A stretch of 64,000 bases of DNA from Terriglobus sp. TAA 43 (GCF_000800015.1 NZ_JUGR01000001.1:868001-932000), one strand, 5' to 3'. Numbered from the stretch's first letter, positions 18,502 to 28,173 are shown. A program made the numbers and translations. Notes: generated by a model not told the origin, from the letters alone.

Positions 18502-18680
18502 GCTGATTGCAGTCTCCCTGTACCCCGATAACAGGCGGTACCCGCAATCAGCGTAGCGCAAAGTGCGGTGACCAATTGCAAATGGACGGTAAATCGTTGA
18601 TAGAAAGTGCGCCGGAGTCGGCCGTGGGGTAGCCTTACCGCAAACCAACCTTATACTTGGCTGGGTACTCCCAACAATCA

Positions 18681-20546
18681 ATGAGCTTTCCTGACTGGCT
18701 GCTAGCCGACCTGAACGTACCGAGCACGCACCAACCGGAGGCACAAAATGCCTGGTGGCGGGTGATGTGCCTGACCGGCGTGGATTACTTCTCCACGTTG
18801 GGATACCAGCCGGGCATTGCTTTTCTGGCCGCGGGTGTCTTATCGCCGCTAGCTACGCTGGTGCTGGTGCTGGTCACGCTGTTTGCGGCGCTGCCCATCT
18901 ATCGGCGCGTCTGCCAGGCCAGCCCATACGGCCAGGGCTCCATTGCAATGCTGCAGTCGCTGTTCCCTGCGTGGTTCGGCAAGATATTCGTACTGATTCT
19001 GCTGGGGTTTGCCACAACGGACTTCATCATCACGATGACGCTGTCCGCGGCCGATGGCGCGGCCCACTTGATCCATAATCCGCTGATGCCTGCGTGGATC
19101 GATCACCAGGTAGTGGTGACGCTGCTGATTCTGGCGATTCTCAGCGGCATCTTCCTGAAGGGTTTCAAGGAAGCCATTGGCGTTGCGGTGTTTCTGGTCA
19201 CCAGCTACCTGGTTCTGAATGCAGTGGTTGTTGTGGCGGGAGTGCGGGAGATCATGCATCATCCGGAGACGCTTCACGGCTGGCGCATGGCCCTTGCCGA
19301 CCGACACCAGAGTCCGTGGATGATGATCGGCATCGCGCTACTGTTATTCCCCAGGCTGGCACTGGGTCTCTCAGGATTCGAAACCGGCGTAGCTGTAATG
19401 CCTCTGATCAAGGCGAAGGACCAGGAAGAACGGGTTCGGAATGCGCGTCATCTGCTGGTAACGGCGGCGGCGATCATGAGCGTCTTCCTGATTGCCACCA
19501 GCGTCATCACCACCGTGCTGATTCCCCCTGCGGCATTCCAGCCCGGCGGAGACGCGAACGGCCGCGCCATGGCGTGGCTGGCACATCACTATGCCGGGAA
19601 CGTCATCGGTACGACCTACGACATTGTCACCATCCTGATTCTTGGGTTTGCCGGCGCTTCCGCCATGGCGGGATTGCTGAACCTGATTCCGCGTTACCTG
19701 CCAAAGTTCGGTATGGCACCGGAATGGGCGCGCGCGTCGCGTCCGCTGGTGCTGGTGTTCATGGGCATTGCGACGCTGGTTACCGTTCTGTTCCACGCAG
19801 ATGTCGACGCGCAGGGTGGCGCCTATGCAACTGGCGTGCTGGTGCTCATCACGTCTGCCTCCGTCGCCGTAATGCTGAATGTGCAGGAGAAACGGCTGCG
19901 CTATATATTTATGGCGACCACAGCCATCTTCACCTACACGACCATCGCAAACATCGTGGAACGACCAGAAGGTCTGAAGATTTCTTCCATCTTTATCGCT
20001 TCCATTCTGTTTTCATCGTTCGTCTCGCGTGCGATGCGCTCTACCGAACTTCGCATCTCCGATGTGAAGCTGGATGCCGAGGCAGAAGCCATTCTGGAAG
20101 AAGATGTGGATCAAATCATCCGCCTGGTGGCGCGCGGGCCTGAGGCAGGAGACGCGGAACAGGTGCTCGATGTGGCCGATTGGAAGATCAGGCACTTTCA
20201 CAATCTATCGAATCAGGAATGCATGTTCTTCTTCGAAGTAATTCGCGGCGATGCGTCTGACTTCTCCCAAACTCTTCAGGTGACGGGACGGCGCGTGGGA
20301 CGACACCGCATTCTAAGTGCGCGCAGCCCTGTGATTGCCAATTCGATTGCGGCGCTGCTGATCTATTTGGAACAACGCACCGGCAAAGTTCCGCATGTGT
20401 ACTTCCGCTGGACCGAAGTCAGTCCCGCAGTGAACATCATGCGCTTCCTCTTCCTGGGTGAAGGCGATACAGCACCGTTGACGCATGAAGTGCTGCGTCG
20501 CGCGATTCCGCAACAAGAGCGGCGGCCTGTGGTTCACGTAAGTTGA
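18681..20546 (+). CDS. APC-superfamily amino-acid/cation permease with long cytosolic C-terminus
   Basis: 621-residue integral membrane transporter with about 12 hydrophobic segments between residues 30 and 470. An opening close to [20 protein letters not shown] fits the amino-acid/polyamine/organocation superfamily. ATG 18681 is chosen over an upstream start at 18657. The last 150 residues are soluble (from about [20 protein letters not shown] to the end). Their pattern, including [20 protein letters not shown] and [20 protein letters not shown], resembles a regulatory domain rather than transport helices. It is divergent from phoB. The substrate is unknown; amino acid or K+ symport are both plausible within the superfamily. 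Confidence 0.75.
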   Translation: MSFPDWLLADLNVPSTHQPEAQNAWWRVMCLTGVDYFSTLGYQPGIAFLAAGVLSPLATLVLVLVTLFAALPIYRRVCQASPYGQGSIAMLQSLFPAWFGKIFVLILLGFATTDFIITMTLSAADGAAHLIHNPLMPAWIDHQVVVTLLILAILSGIFLKGFKEAIGVAVFLVTSYLVLNAVVVVAGVREIMHHPETLHGWRMALADRHQSPWMMIGIALLLFPRLALGLSGFETGVAVMPLIKAKDQEERVRNARHLLVTAAAIMSVFLIATSVITTVLIPPAAFQPGGDANGRAMAWLAHHYAGNVIGTTYDIVTILILGFAGASAMAGLLNLIPRYLPKFGMAPEWARASRPLVLVFMGIATLVTVLFHADVDAQGGAYATGVLVLITSASVAVMLNVQEKRLRYIFMATTAIFTYTTIANIVERPEGLKISSIFIASILFSSFVSRAMRSTELRISDVKLDAEAEAILEEDVDQIIRLVARGPEAGDAEQVLDVADWKIRHFHNLSNQECMFFFEVIRGDASDFSQTLQVTGRRVGRHRILSARSPVIANSIAALLIYLEQRTGKVPHVYFRWTEVSPAVNIMRFLFLGEGDTAPLTHEVLRRAIPQQERRPVVHVS

Positions 20547-20629
20547 TGCGGCTTTCTTGACGGTGTGAAGAGCAGGACGATACCCTCGTCGAGACCTGCC
20601 ACCACCTTTCTCAGGAGAGCTGTAGCCAA

Positions 20630-21958
20630 ATGCCCTTTGACGATGCTCCTCATGGTGCTGCTGCAAGGTCGTTGCGTCCCGAGATTGCGAATCGGCCCGA
20701 TATGCGGCGGCGATGGTTCGTCATCATCCCTGCTGTCTTTGTCACCTACAGCCTTGCATATGTAGACCGCGCGAACTATGGCTTTGGCGCGGCCGCCGGG
20801 CTTGCGGATGAACTTCACATCACCGCGTCGCAATCGGCGCTGCTGGGGTCATTGTTCTTCTTCGGCTATTTCCTGTTTCAGATTCCCGGCGCAGCCTATG
20901 CGCGTAAACGCAGTGCGCGGCTACTGATTGCGTTGGCACTTTGCACGTGGGGCATTCTTGCTGCGTTGACCGGTGTCATTCGCAGCTATCCCCTGCTGGC
21001 GATTGATCGCCTGCTGTTGGGTGCAGCAGAGAGCTTCATTCTTCCGGGCATGCTGATCCTGCTGACGAAGTGGTTCACTCGACCCGAACGTTCACGCGCC
21101 AACACCATTCTGCTGCTGGGTAATCCAGTTACGGTGCTCTGGATGTCGGCCATTACCGGCTACATCATTCGTGCCTTCGGTTGGCAGATGACGTTCATCA
21201 TCGAAGGTCTGCCGTCCGTGCTGTGGGGATTCGTCTGGTATGCGATAGTCCGCGACAAACCACAGGATGCGCACTGGACCACTAGTGAAAGCCGGTTGGA
21301 ACTGAACATGGTGTTGGCGGCAGAACAATCATCACTGCCTGCCGTTCCGAACATCGCCGCAGCGCTGCGTAATCCCAACGTGATTCTGTTGTCGGTGCAA
21401 TACCTGCTGTGGTCCATCGGCGTGTATGGATTCGTGTTGTGGCTGCCGTTAATGGTACGCAAAGGGGCAGCGACGGGCATGGGCGTGACGGGCCTGCTCA
21501 GCGCGATTCCTTACGCCGCAAGCATCGTGCTGATGCTGATCAATAGCTACTTCTGTGACCGCGCATCCACGCGTTCGCGCTTTGTGTGGCCATACCTTCT
21601 GGTGGCGGGAGCGGCCTTCTTCGGGTCGTATCTGGCGGCGGATACCAGCTTCTGGATTGCCTTCGGATTCCTCATCGTTGCGGGTGGATGTATGTATGCA
21701 CCGTACGGCCCGTTCTTCGCGATCATCCCGGAGATGCTTCCCGCCAATGTTGCAGGAGAAGTAATGGCGCTCATCAACAGCATGGGCGCGCTAGGTTCGT
21801 TCCTGGGAAGTTATCTTGTGGGTTATTTGCAGGGTGCGACGGGCAGTTCGAAGGCTGGCTATCTGTTGATGTCCGTGTCGCTACTGCTGTCGGGAATATT
21901 GATTCTGCTGCTGCGGCCGGTGAAAGCCACAGCAGCAGTCAAACTCTCGGTGGAATAA
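20630..21958 (+). CDS. MFS anion:cation symporter (hexuronate/sugar-acid type)
   Basis: 442-residue major-facilitator transporter with 12 predicted helices. The first helix region VFVTYSLAYVDRANYGFGAA and the loop with RSARLLIALALCTWGILAAL match the ACS family, which carries hexuronates, galactarate/glucarate and related acids with protons. FFGYFLFQIPGAAYARKRSA holds the expected A-motif position. ATG at 20630 has AGGAG upstream at about 12 bases. Its stop abuts the stop of the convergent KDPG-aldolase gene. Proximity to eda and kdgK suggests a sugar-acid substrate; that is inference from context. Confidence 0.8.
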   Translation: MPFDDAPHGAAARSLRPEIANRPDMRRRWFVIIPAVFVTYSLAYVDRANYGFGAAAGLADELHITASQSALLGSLFFFGYFLFQIPGAAYARKRSARLLIALALCTWGILAALTGVIRSYPLLAIDRLLLGAAESFILPGMLILLTKWFTRPERSRANTILLLGNPVTVLWMSAITGYIIRAFGWQMTFIIEGLPSVLWGFVWYAIVRDKPQDAHWTTSESRLELNMVLAAEQSSLPAVPNIAAALRNPNVILLSVQYLLWSIGVYGFVLWLPLMVRKGAATGMGVTGLLSAIPYAASIVLMLINSYFCDRASTRSRFVWPYLLVAGAAFFGSYLAADTSFWIAFGFLIVAGGCMYAPYGPFFAIIPEMLPANVAGEVMALINSMGALGSFLGSYLVGYLQGATGSSKAGYLLMSVSLLLSGILILLLRPVKATAAVKLSVE

Positions 21959-22612
21959 CTAGGCCTGTGCAGCGCGGAATTCGCGCACGATGCCTGCATA
22001 CTTTGCGGCGACGGCAGTCACCTCGTGCAGACGTTCTTCGAAGCAGGCTTTCTCATCCACAAGGTCCGCGCCTACTCCCAACGCGTAAGCTCCTGCTGCG
22101 AGGAAGTCCTTGGCAGTGTTCACATTCACACCACCGGTCGGGATGAGTTCAATCTGCGGCAGTGGAGCCTTCAGCGATTGCAGGTACTTCGCGCCGCCCA
22201 TGGCGCTCGCCGGGAAGATCTTGATGATGTCCGCACCTGCCTGCCACGCAGTCACAACTTCTGTCGGAGTCAGTGCGCCGGGTAATACCGCGATGGAATA
22301 GCGATGGCACAGCGCAATCGTCTCCAGGTTGATTGCAGGACTTACAACAAACTGCGCGCCCTCTGCGATGCACATGCGCGCGGTCTCGGGGTCCAGCACA
22401 GTGCCAGCGCCCACCAGCAGGTCCGGGCGCTCCTTCACCAGACGGCGGATCACTTCGATGGCCCCCGGCACGGTCATGGTCACTTCCATGGCAGAAACGC
22501 CACCTTCGGAAATGGCTTCAGCCAGCTGCATGGCTGTATCGATGGAACTGGCGCGCAAGACGGGCAGAACACCTACTTCGCGAATCGCCTGTAGAACTTC
22601 AGTCTTCTTCAT
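21959..22612 (-). CDS. eda: KDPG/KHG aldolase
   Basis: 217-residue class I aldolase cleaving 2-keto-3-deoxy-6-phosphogluconate to pyruvate and glyceraldehyde-3-phosphate. The family core is present: GVLPVLRASSIDTAMQLAEA, EVTMTVPGAIEVI with the catalytic Glu, VGAGTVLDPETARMCIAEGA, Schiff-base Lys in ADIIKIFPASAMGG, and IPTGGVNVNTAKDFLAAGA. Ribosome-binding site GGAGAG precedes the ATG at 22612. The kdgK stop is 20 bases upstream, so kdgK-eda form an operon for KDG breakdown. Confidence 0.95.
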   Translation of the reverse strand: MKKTEVLQAIREVGVLPVLRASSIDTAMQLAEAISEGGVSAMEVTMTVPGAIEVIRRLVKERPDLLVGAGTVLDPETARMCIAEGAQFVVSPAINLETIALCHRYSIAVLPGALTPTEVVTAWQAGADIIKIFPASAMGGAKYLQSLKAPLPQIELIPTGGVNVNTAKDFLAAGAYALGVGADLVDEKACFEERLHEVTAVAAKYAGIVREFRAAQA

Positions 22613-22632
22613 ACTTCTCTCCGCGTAAAGCG

Positions 22633-23718
22633 TTAACGCTGCACGCCACTCCCTTTGCCATCCATGGCATGCATAACTTCTGTCAGTGTGGACATAGAGC
22701 TGTCACCCGGAGTCGTCATGGTCAGCGCACCATGCGCTACGCCACAATCCAATGACCATTTCAGATCTTTGCCTTCCATCAGTCCATAGAGCAGACCAGA
22801 GGCAAACGAATCTCCCGCACCAACGCGATCCAGAATCTCAAGATCGAGGAAGCGAATGCTCTCTTCTACCGCACCATCCATCCATGCAAATGCGCCCCAG
22901 TCATTGCGATTGGCAGTGCGTACTTTGCGCACTGTAGTGGCGATTACATGGACGTTGGGAAACTCACTTTGAATGCGCTCCGCCATGGCTGCGTAACTTT
23001 CTCGGTCATGCCAGGGCGGCCCGCTGGATGCCTCACAGATTTCAGCAGCCAGATCGCCGTCATGGCCAAACAAAACATCGACCATCGGAGCCAGTTCGCG
23101 ATTCAAGCGACTGGCAGCAATCCTTCCGCCGCGATCGCGCCAGAGCGATGGACGATAGTTGCAATCGAACGAGACCACTACACCGTGGCGCTTCGCCGAC
23201 TCCATCGCCTCGCGTGCCACCGCCGCAGCGGAATCTGACAGCGCACAGAAGATACCACCTGTGTGAAACCAGCGCACACCTTCCTGCCCGAAGATCGCGT
23301 CCCAATTCACATCGCCTGGCTTGATCTGCGCAATGGCAGTGTGGGCGCGATCCATCATGCCCATGGCGGGTCGGTTGCCAAAACCGCGTTCCAGAAAGTA
23401 AATACCGTTGCGCGCCTCTGCGCCGATGCCGTCGAACTCCGTCCAGAGAACGTGGCTCAGGTCCACGCCGCCCTGCAGCATCAGATCTTCCACCAGCCTG
23501 CCGACGGCGTTGTCGACCAATGCGGTAGCGACCGCGCTGCGCAGACCAAAGCAGCGACGCAATCCGCGCGCCACGTTGTATTCGCCGCCGCCCTCCCATA
23601 CGCGAAAACTCCGTGTGCGGCTGATGCGGTCCTCACCCGGATCGAAGCGAAGCATCACTTCGCCGAGACTCAGCAAGTCCCATCGACAGGTAGAAGACGA
23701 ACGTAAATCGAGTGCCAT
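22633..23718 (-). CDS. kdgK: 2-keto-3-deoxygluconate kinase (PfkB family)
   Basis: 361-residue ribokinase-family sugar kinase predicted to phosphorylate KDG to KDPG. LLSLGEVMLRFDPGEDRISR at the start, the Gly-rich motif WEGGGEYNVARGLRR, substrate-lid region with RWFHTGGIFCALSD, VVSFDCNYRPSLW, and C-terminal anion hole and catalytic Asp in DRVGAGDSFASG are visible. ATG 23718 follows AGGTGAG; a frame start at 23745 is less likely. It is cotranscribed with eda. The KDG specificity is inferred from the neighbouring aldolase and the PfkB substrate pattern. A candidate operator lies 65 bases upstream. Confidence 0.85.
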   Translation of the reverse strand: MALDLRSSSTCRWDLLSLGEVMLRFDPGEDRISRTRSFRVWEGGGEYNVARGLRRCFGLRSAVATALVDNAVGRLVEDLMLQGGVDLSHVLWTEFDGIGAEARNGIYFLERGFGNRPAMGMMDRAHTAIAQIKPGDVNWDAIFGQEGVRWFHTGGIFCALSDSAAAVAREAMESAKRHGVVVSFDCNYRPSLWRDRGGRIAASRLNRELAPMVDVLFGHDGDLAAEICEASSGPPWHDRESYAAMAERIQSEFPNVHVIATTVRKVRTANRNDWGAFAWMDGAVEESIRFLDLEILDRVGAGDSFASGLLYGLMEGKDLKWSLDCGVAHGALTMTTPGDSSMSTLTEVMHAMDGKGSGVQR

Positions 23719-23782
23719 GACTTCAGTCTCACCTAGCATCCGCAATCTGAAACTGCGGCTTCACCCTTCACAAAACGTCACT

Positions 23783-23797
23783 ACCTATCGTACAGGT
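23783..23797. promoter_or_regulatory. Candidate GntR operator upstream of kdgK
   Basis: ACCTATCGTACAGGT, near-perfect inverted repeat around a CGT centre, between the kdgK start and the GntR stop. It matches the palindrome at 24602-24616 in 12 of 15 positions or so (shared ACCTAT and AGGT ends). Confidence 0.55.
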
Positions 23798-23809
23798 TGA
23801 AGAATTGTT

Positions 23810-24517
23810 TTAAACAACTTGCGCTCGCCGCAGGGCCCTCCGGGCATCCGCAAAGTGGCGCTTCATCCACATGCCCGCCTTGGCCGGTTCACGATCCTCG
23901 ATAGCATCGGCAATGCGCACATGAGCCTGCACCACCTCCAACATCTCTGTCTTTTTTCGCCTCTGGAGGATACCGCTGCGCATGGATTGCCGCATGCAGC
24001 CGTGCATTGCGCAACCGATCACATCCACCAACAGATTGCCCGTAGCGCGGTTGATAATGCTGTGAAAGCTGACATCGTGTTCCACGAAATCTGACGCGTT
24101 TTCCAGCGACTGCTTCATGCCGGTGATAGCGGCGCGTAACTGCTGGATGTCTGCCCGGGAGCGGCGCAGTGCCGCCAATTCCGCCGATCGCACTTCAACT
24201 GCGGTTCGGACATCCATCACCTGTTCGGTTGAAATCTGCTGTGTGGAAACGGCGTGAAGCAATAGTTGCGTGAGAAATCCGCTGTCCAGCGTTCCAACTT
24301 TGGGCGAACGGCCATTTCCCTTTTCAATAATTCCGGCAACTTCAAGCGAATGAAACGCCTCCCGCACAACACCGCGGCTGACCTTCAACTCCGTGCTGGT
24401 CTTCAGTTCGGACGGAAGCGAATCTCCCGTAGAGAGACCATTTTCCCGTATGTACTCAAAGACAAAATCCGTTACTCGCGATGCGAGCGTGTTGATTGGA
24501 ACGCGTTCCGCTGCCAT
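23810..24517 (-). CDS. FadR-subfamily GntR regulator
   Basis: 235-residue regulator. N-terminal winged helix: LASRVTDFVFEYIRENGLST, SLPSELKTSTELKVSRGVVR, EAFHSLEVAGIIEKGNGRSP. The C-terminal FCD all-helical ligand-binding domain includes VMDVRTAVEVRSAELAAL, the metal-type HDVSFHSIINRATGN and a histidine in VQAHVRIADAI (about residue 200). Start chosen at the ATG at 24517 (MAAERVPINTL), where homologues begin; ATG 24547 is ten residues upstream. Located between the KDG operon and the TonB receptor, with matching 15-bp palindromes in both flanking gaps, it most likely represses them in response to a sugar acid. That regulation is inference. Confidence 0.85.
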   Translation of the reverse strand: MAAERVPINTLASRVTDFVFEYIRENGLSTGDSLPSELKTSTELKVSRGVVREAFHSLEVAGIIEKGNGRSPKVGTLDSGFLTQLLLHAVSTQQISTEQVMDVRTAVEVRSAELAALRRSRADIQQLRAAITGMKQSLENASDFVEHDVSFHSIINRATGNLLVDVIGCAMHGCMRQSMRSGILQRRKKTEMLEVVQAHVRIADAIEDREPAKAGMWMKRHFADARRALRRAQVV

Positions 24518-24601
24518 GGTTTGCAAGTATGCCACTCCGCACGACATAAGACCAAGAAGATATATCACTTCCTGGCGAATCCTTCGGAAGCGCTTCCGAC
24601 G

Positions 24602-24616
24602 ACCTATTGTATAGGT
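24602..24616. promoter_or_regulatory. Candidate GntR operator, distal site
   Basis: ACCTAT-TGT-ATAGGT, a perfect 6+6 inverted repeat, between the GntR and TonB receptor starts. It is the strongest copy of the motif seen also at 23783-23797. Confidence 0.6.
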
Positions 24617-24623
24617 TCCGGCG

Positions 24624-24638
24624 ACCTGTCGTCTAAAG
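24624..24638. promoter_or_regulatory. Candidate GntR operator, degenerate second site
   Basis: ACCTGTCGTCTAAAG keeps the left half and centre of the motif. It starts 22 bases after the previous site, two helical turns, so two dimers could bind the same face. Confidence 0.35.
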
Positions 24639-24653
24639 ACGCCCAAAAAACCG

Positions 24654-24683
24654 TTGACCGTCCAATCCCACCGGATCTATAGT
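24654..24683 (+). promoter_or_regulatory. Sigma-70-like promoter of the TonB receptor gene
   Basis: TTGACC at 24654-24659 and TATAGT at 24678-24683, with 18 bases between, each differing at one position from consensus. It sits 16 bases downstream of the candidate operators and about 40 bases ahead of the start. Confidence 0.5.
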
Positions 24684-24720
24684 TCGCTGGCTTTAGCTAC
24701 TCAAGGTGGATTGGTTTCCT

Positions 24721-27700
24721 ATGCCCTTTAAGCTCAGCACTTCCTGCGTTTTGCGCTCCGTGGCCCTGGCGGCACCGATTCTCATGATGCCCGTTGCTGG
24801 TTACACCCAAACCCTCTATGGCGGCTTAACCGGTGTAGTAACGGATGCGACAGGTTCTGTGGTTCCCGCAGCGACTGTCTCTGCGGAGAATCCGGCAACC
24901 GGCCTGAAACGCACCGCGACTTCCGATAGCAGCGGTAACTATCAGTTCACGGATCTGCCTCCGGGCACATACAACGTCACCTTTACCGCCGCTAACTTCG
25001 GGACATCGTCCTCACAGGGCATTGCCATCAGCGCGAACCAGACCCGTCGTGTCGACGTGGCGTTGACTGTTGGCAATGTGACGGAATCCGTCAATGTAAA
25101 TACCGCACCGCCCGCGCTACAAACGGAGCGCGCTGACGTAAATTATGAAATTTCACCGACGCAGGTGCAGGAGTTGCCTACGACTTCGACCGCCGGTCGT
25201 AACTTTCAAGGACTGTATCGCCTGATCCCTGGCGTTCCCCCACCGACGGAGAACAACTCGCAGGCTGGTAACCCCGGCCGTACGCAAGCGGTCACAGCAA
25301 ACGGCATTGTGAACACGGTGAACTCCACCAAGATTGACGGCGCAGCGGTGGGCTATCCGTGGCTTCAGTCCATTGTGGCGTATATTCCCCCAACTGATTC
25401 GATTGAATCCGCGAACATCGTAACCAACAGCTTCAATGCGGAACAGGGCGCGGCCGGCGGTATCGCTGCCAACCTGATCGTAAAGAGCGGCACCAATAAC
25501 TTCCACGGCGGTATTTGGGAGTACAACTCCATTGCTCAGTTCAACTCGCGCCAGTATTTCACTCGCTATACCACCACGCCGGTAACGCCGAAGAACATCT
25601 ACAACGAGTACGGCGGCAATATCGGCGGTCGCATTATCAAAGACAAGCTGTTCTTCTTCTTCAACTACAACAAGGTTTCGCTGCGGCAATTTAAAACTGG
25701 CAGTGCTATGACCGTGCCATTGGCAGCATTGCGTAATGGAGACTTTTCCGGGACGGGCGTGACCATCTACGATCCGACAACCGGAAATGCGAACGGATCA
25801 GGTCGCACACCGTTTACCGGCAACATAATTCCTGCAGCGCGACTTAGCTCAGCTGCGCAGAAGATTCTGGCGCTGCTGCCAACAGAAAAAGTAGGCGGAA
25901 CATCAGGAAACTATCCGGGTGGCGCGGTACTGCAGTACGACCGTTCTTCCTATGACGCGAAGGTTAGTTACAACCCGACATCGAAGACCACCTTCTTCGG
26001 GCGTTACTCTATCGGTCGTTCAAACATCACCGACCCTCCGGCATTAGGCAATGCGATCGGCAATACGTGGGATGGTGGGCAGCCCGGCACGGCGCCGGGC
26101 ACCATTCAGAACGTTGGTCTGGGTGCCACACACACCTTCACACCAAATTTCCTGATTGACGCGAACGCCGGTTTTGTCCGCATCAATCTGGCTGCGAAGG
26201 CTCCGGATTACGGTAAGAATGTTGGCTTGGATACGCTGGGTATTCCTGGAACGAATGGACCGACGCCCTTCCAGTCCGGCACGCCTGGATTCATTGTTGC
26301 CAACAACTCCAGCTTTGGTAACTATATCCAGTCCAATCCATTTCAGTTCCGCGACATGCAGTATGTGGCCAACCTGAATGGCACTTACATTCACGGACAA
26401 CACACGATGCGTTTCGGTGGTGAGTATGTCCACTCAGCCATCAATCATCTGCAGGCAAACAACGCTGGTCCACGCGGACAGTTCACTTTCAGCGGCGGTG
26501 TAACGGGCAATAACAGCGGCGTAACGACGGATGGCCCCAACTACTATCGTGCGGTTGCTGACCTGTTATTGGGAATGCCGCAAGCCATCGGCAAAACCGT
26601 ACAGTCGTTCCAACCGAATGGACCACGCTTCTCGTCGTTCAGTTTCTATGCGCAAGATACCTGGAAACCTAACCCGAATCTCACCATTAACTATGGCGTG
26701 CGTTACGAATACTATCCGTTTGCGAATCGCGACCACACAGGCGTGTTCCGCTTTGATCCCGCCACCAGCAATGTACTGATTGGCGGGCGCGGTTCCATTC
26801 CAACAGATACCGGCGAAAATGTTGGGTGGGGCATGATCGTGCCTCGATTTGGTATCAACTATCGCGTCAACGAAAAAACCGTCATTCGGTCCGGCGCAGG
26901 CATCACGGTAGATCCGGAAAACTTCCGCTTCTTCCGCGACTCGTATCCTGCGCTGATCACACTGAACAATACTGGTGCCAACAACTATGTCGCGGCTGGT
27001 TCCCTTACAGGGCCAAATGCGGGTGCGCCGAACATGAACACCACACCCGCGGGTACTCTGAACCCAGGCGTTCCGACAGTGAATGTTCCGGATATCTCGT
27101 CCGGTATCGTTCCCCTGCCCTATAACTACACGACACAGACTGCACCGCAGAAATGGCGTCGCGGTTATATCGAAACGTGGAACCTCTTTATCGATCGCGA
27201 CCTTGCGCATGACCTTGTAGTGAGTGCAGGTTATGTGGGCACGCATCACGTGCGGCAAGTTGAGGGTATTGATATCAACGCTGGTGGTGTGAGCCCTCTC
27301 GGTGCTGCCAGTCGTCCACTTTTCGCAAATGCGAATGCGCCAGGCGGTGCACAACGCTATACCGGAACAATCCTCAACGTTCTCCCCCTTGGGGACGAAG
27401 AATATTCCGGTTTGCAGGTACAGCTAACAGATCGGCAACTGAAGTCCTTGCAATTCGGATATAGCTATACGTACTCGAAATACATGAACAACTGGGATGC
27501 CGACTCCACCCTAGGCACACCGGCTTTCAGCACCCAGGGATTGTTCAAACGGAACTTCGCGTTGTCCGGCTACGACCGCCCTCACATGAATTCCTTGTGG
27601 ACGGTTTACCAACTTCCCTTCGGCCGCGGTCGCCAATTCCTGCAGTCCGGTATTGCGGGAGTTCTTCTGGGCGGATGGGATCTCAATACCATCACGACCT

Positions 27701-28131
27701 ACTACAGTGGTAAGCCTTTCCAGATTACCGATGGTTCACAGAACGGTAACGGCGACACGGTCGTTCCGAACATGGTGTCCAAACCGACGCTGTCTGGAAC
27801 ACGTTACGGCACCGGCTCCACCACGTATCCGTATTACTTCGTGAATAACGGCAACTTCACCAAGCTGCCGAACGCAAGCGCCAACGGCAACGTAGGTCGC
27901 AACTCCGTTCGCGGTCCGGGCTATTTCAACCTGGACGTGGGCATTACACGCAATATCCCCATCTGGCGGGAGTTTAAGCTCGTTTTCAAGGCAGAGAGCT
28001 TCGATGTAACCAACACTCCACAGTGGGGCCAGCCCGTCGCCGACGTAAACAACAGCGGCTTCGGTCAGATCCAAAGCGTGCTTTCCACCAGCAACCGCAC
28101 GCTTCGTTTCAGCGGACGCATCTCCTTCTAG
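24721..28131 (+). CDS. Oar-type TonB-dependent outer-membrane receptor
   Basis: 1136 residues with signal peptide. An N-terminal carboxypeptidase-regulatory-like beta-sandwich (about 28-110, starting GGLTGVVTDATGSVVPAATV and containing YQFTDLPPGTYNVTF) is followed by a plug domain (about 125-240, with PGNPGRTQAVTANG near 190) and a long barrel. Members of this family take up large carbohydrates or other ligands using the ExbBD-TonB proton-motive system. ATG 24721 (MPFKLSTSC) has a weak AAGGTGG ahead; an in-frame GTG at 24706 is an alternative. A hairpin terminator follows. The neighbourhood of KDG/KDPG genes suggests uronate-containing oligosaccharides as ligand, an inference. The barrel end motif finishes in a Phe (RISF), as expected for BAM recognition. 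Confidence 0.92.
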   Translation: MPFKLSTSCVLRSVALAAPILMMPVAGYTQTLYGGLTGVVTDATGSVVPAATVSAENPATGLKRTATSDSSGNYQFTDLPPGTYNVTFTAANFGTSSSQGIAISANQTRRVDVALTVGNVTESVNVNTAPPALQTERADVNYEISPTQVQELPTTSTAGRNFQGLYRLIPGVPPPTENNSQAGNPGRTQAVTANGIVNTVNSTKIDGAAVGYPWLQSIVAYIPPTDSIESANIVTNSFNAEQGAAGGIAANLIVKSGTNNFHGGIWEYNSIAQFNSRQYFTRYTTTPVTPKNIYNEYGGNIGGRIIKDKLFFFFNYNKVSLRQFKTGSAMTVPLAALRNGDFSGTGVTIYDPTTGNANGSGRTPFTGNIIPAARLSSAAQKILALLPTEKVGGTSGNYPGGAVLQYDRSSYDAKVSYNPTSKTTFFGRYSIGRSNITDPPALGNAIGNTWDGGQPGTAPGTIQNVGLGATHTFTPNFLIDANAGFVRINLAAKAPDYGKNVGLDTLGIPGTNGPTPFQSGTPGFIVANNSSFGNYIQSNPFQFRDMQYVANLNGTYIHGQHTMRFGGEYVHSAINHLQANNAGPRGQFTFSGGVTGNNSGVTTDGPNYYRAVADLLLGMPQAIGKTVQSFQPNGPRFSSFSFYAQDTWKPNPNLTINYGVRYEYYPFANRDHTGVFRFDPATSNVLIGGRGSIPTDTGENVGWGMIVPRFGINYRVNEKTVIRSGAGITVDPENFRFFRDSYPALITLNNTGANNYVAAGSLTGPNAGAPNMNTTPAGTLNPGVPTVNVPDISSGIVPLPYNYTTQTAPQKWRRGYIETWNLFIDRDLAHDLVVSAGYVGTHHVRQVEGIDINAGGVSPLGAASRPLFANANAPGGAQRYTGTILNVLPLGDEEYSGLQVQLTDRQLKSLQFGYSYTYSKYMNNWDADSTLGTPAFSTQGLFKRNFALSGYDRPHMNSLWTVYQLPFGRGRQFLQSGIAGVLLGGWDLNTITTYYSGKPFQITDGSQNGNGDTVVPNMVSKPTLSGTRYGTGSTTYPYYFVNNGNFTKLPNASANGNVGRNSVRGPGYFNLDVGITRNIPIWREFKLVFKAESFDVTNTPQWGQPVADVNNSGFGQIQSVLSTSNRTLRFSGRISF

Positions 28132-28147
28132 CTTTCTCCAACGATGA

Positions 28148-28173
28148 AAAGGCCCCGCTTCAGCGGGGCCTTT
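28148..28173 (+). terminator. Intrinsic terminator after the TonB receptor gene
   Basis: AAAGGCCCCGCT and AGCGGGGCCTTT form a perfect 12-bp stem with two central bases, followed by CTATT. Confidence 0.85.

Noticed and set aside
18502-18680. Pho box in the phoB/permease gap
   Set aside because: No pair of CTGTCAT-like repeats with 11-base periodicity was seen.
26566-27354. 262-residue reverse frame within the TonB receptor gene
   Set aside because: Shadow of barrel codons; no independent start signal.
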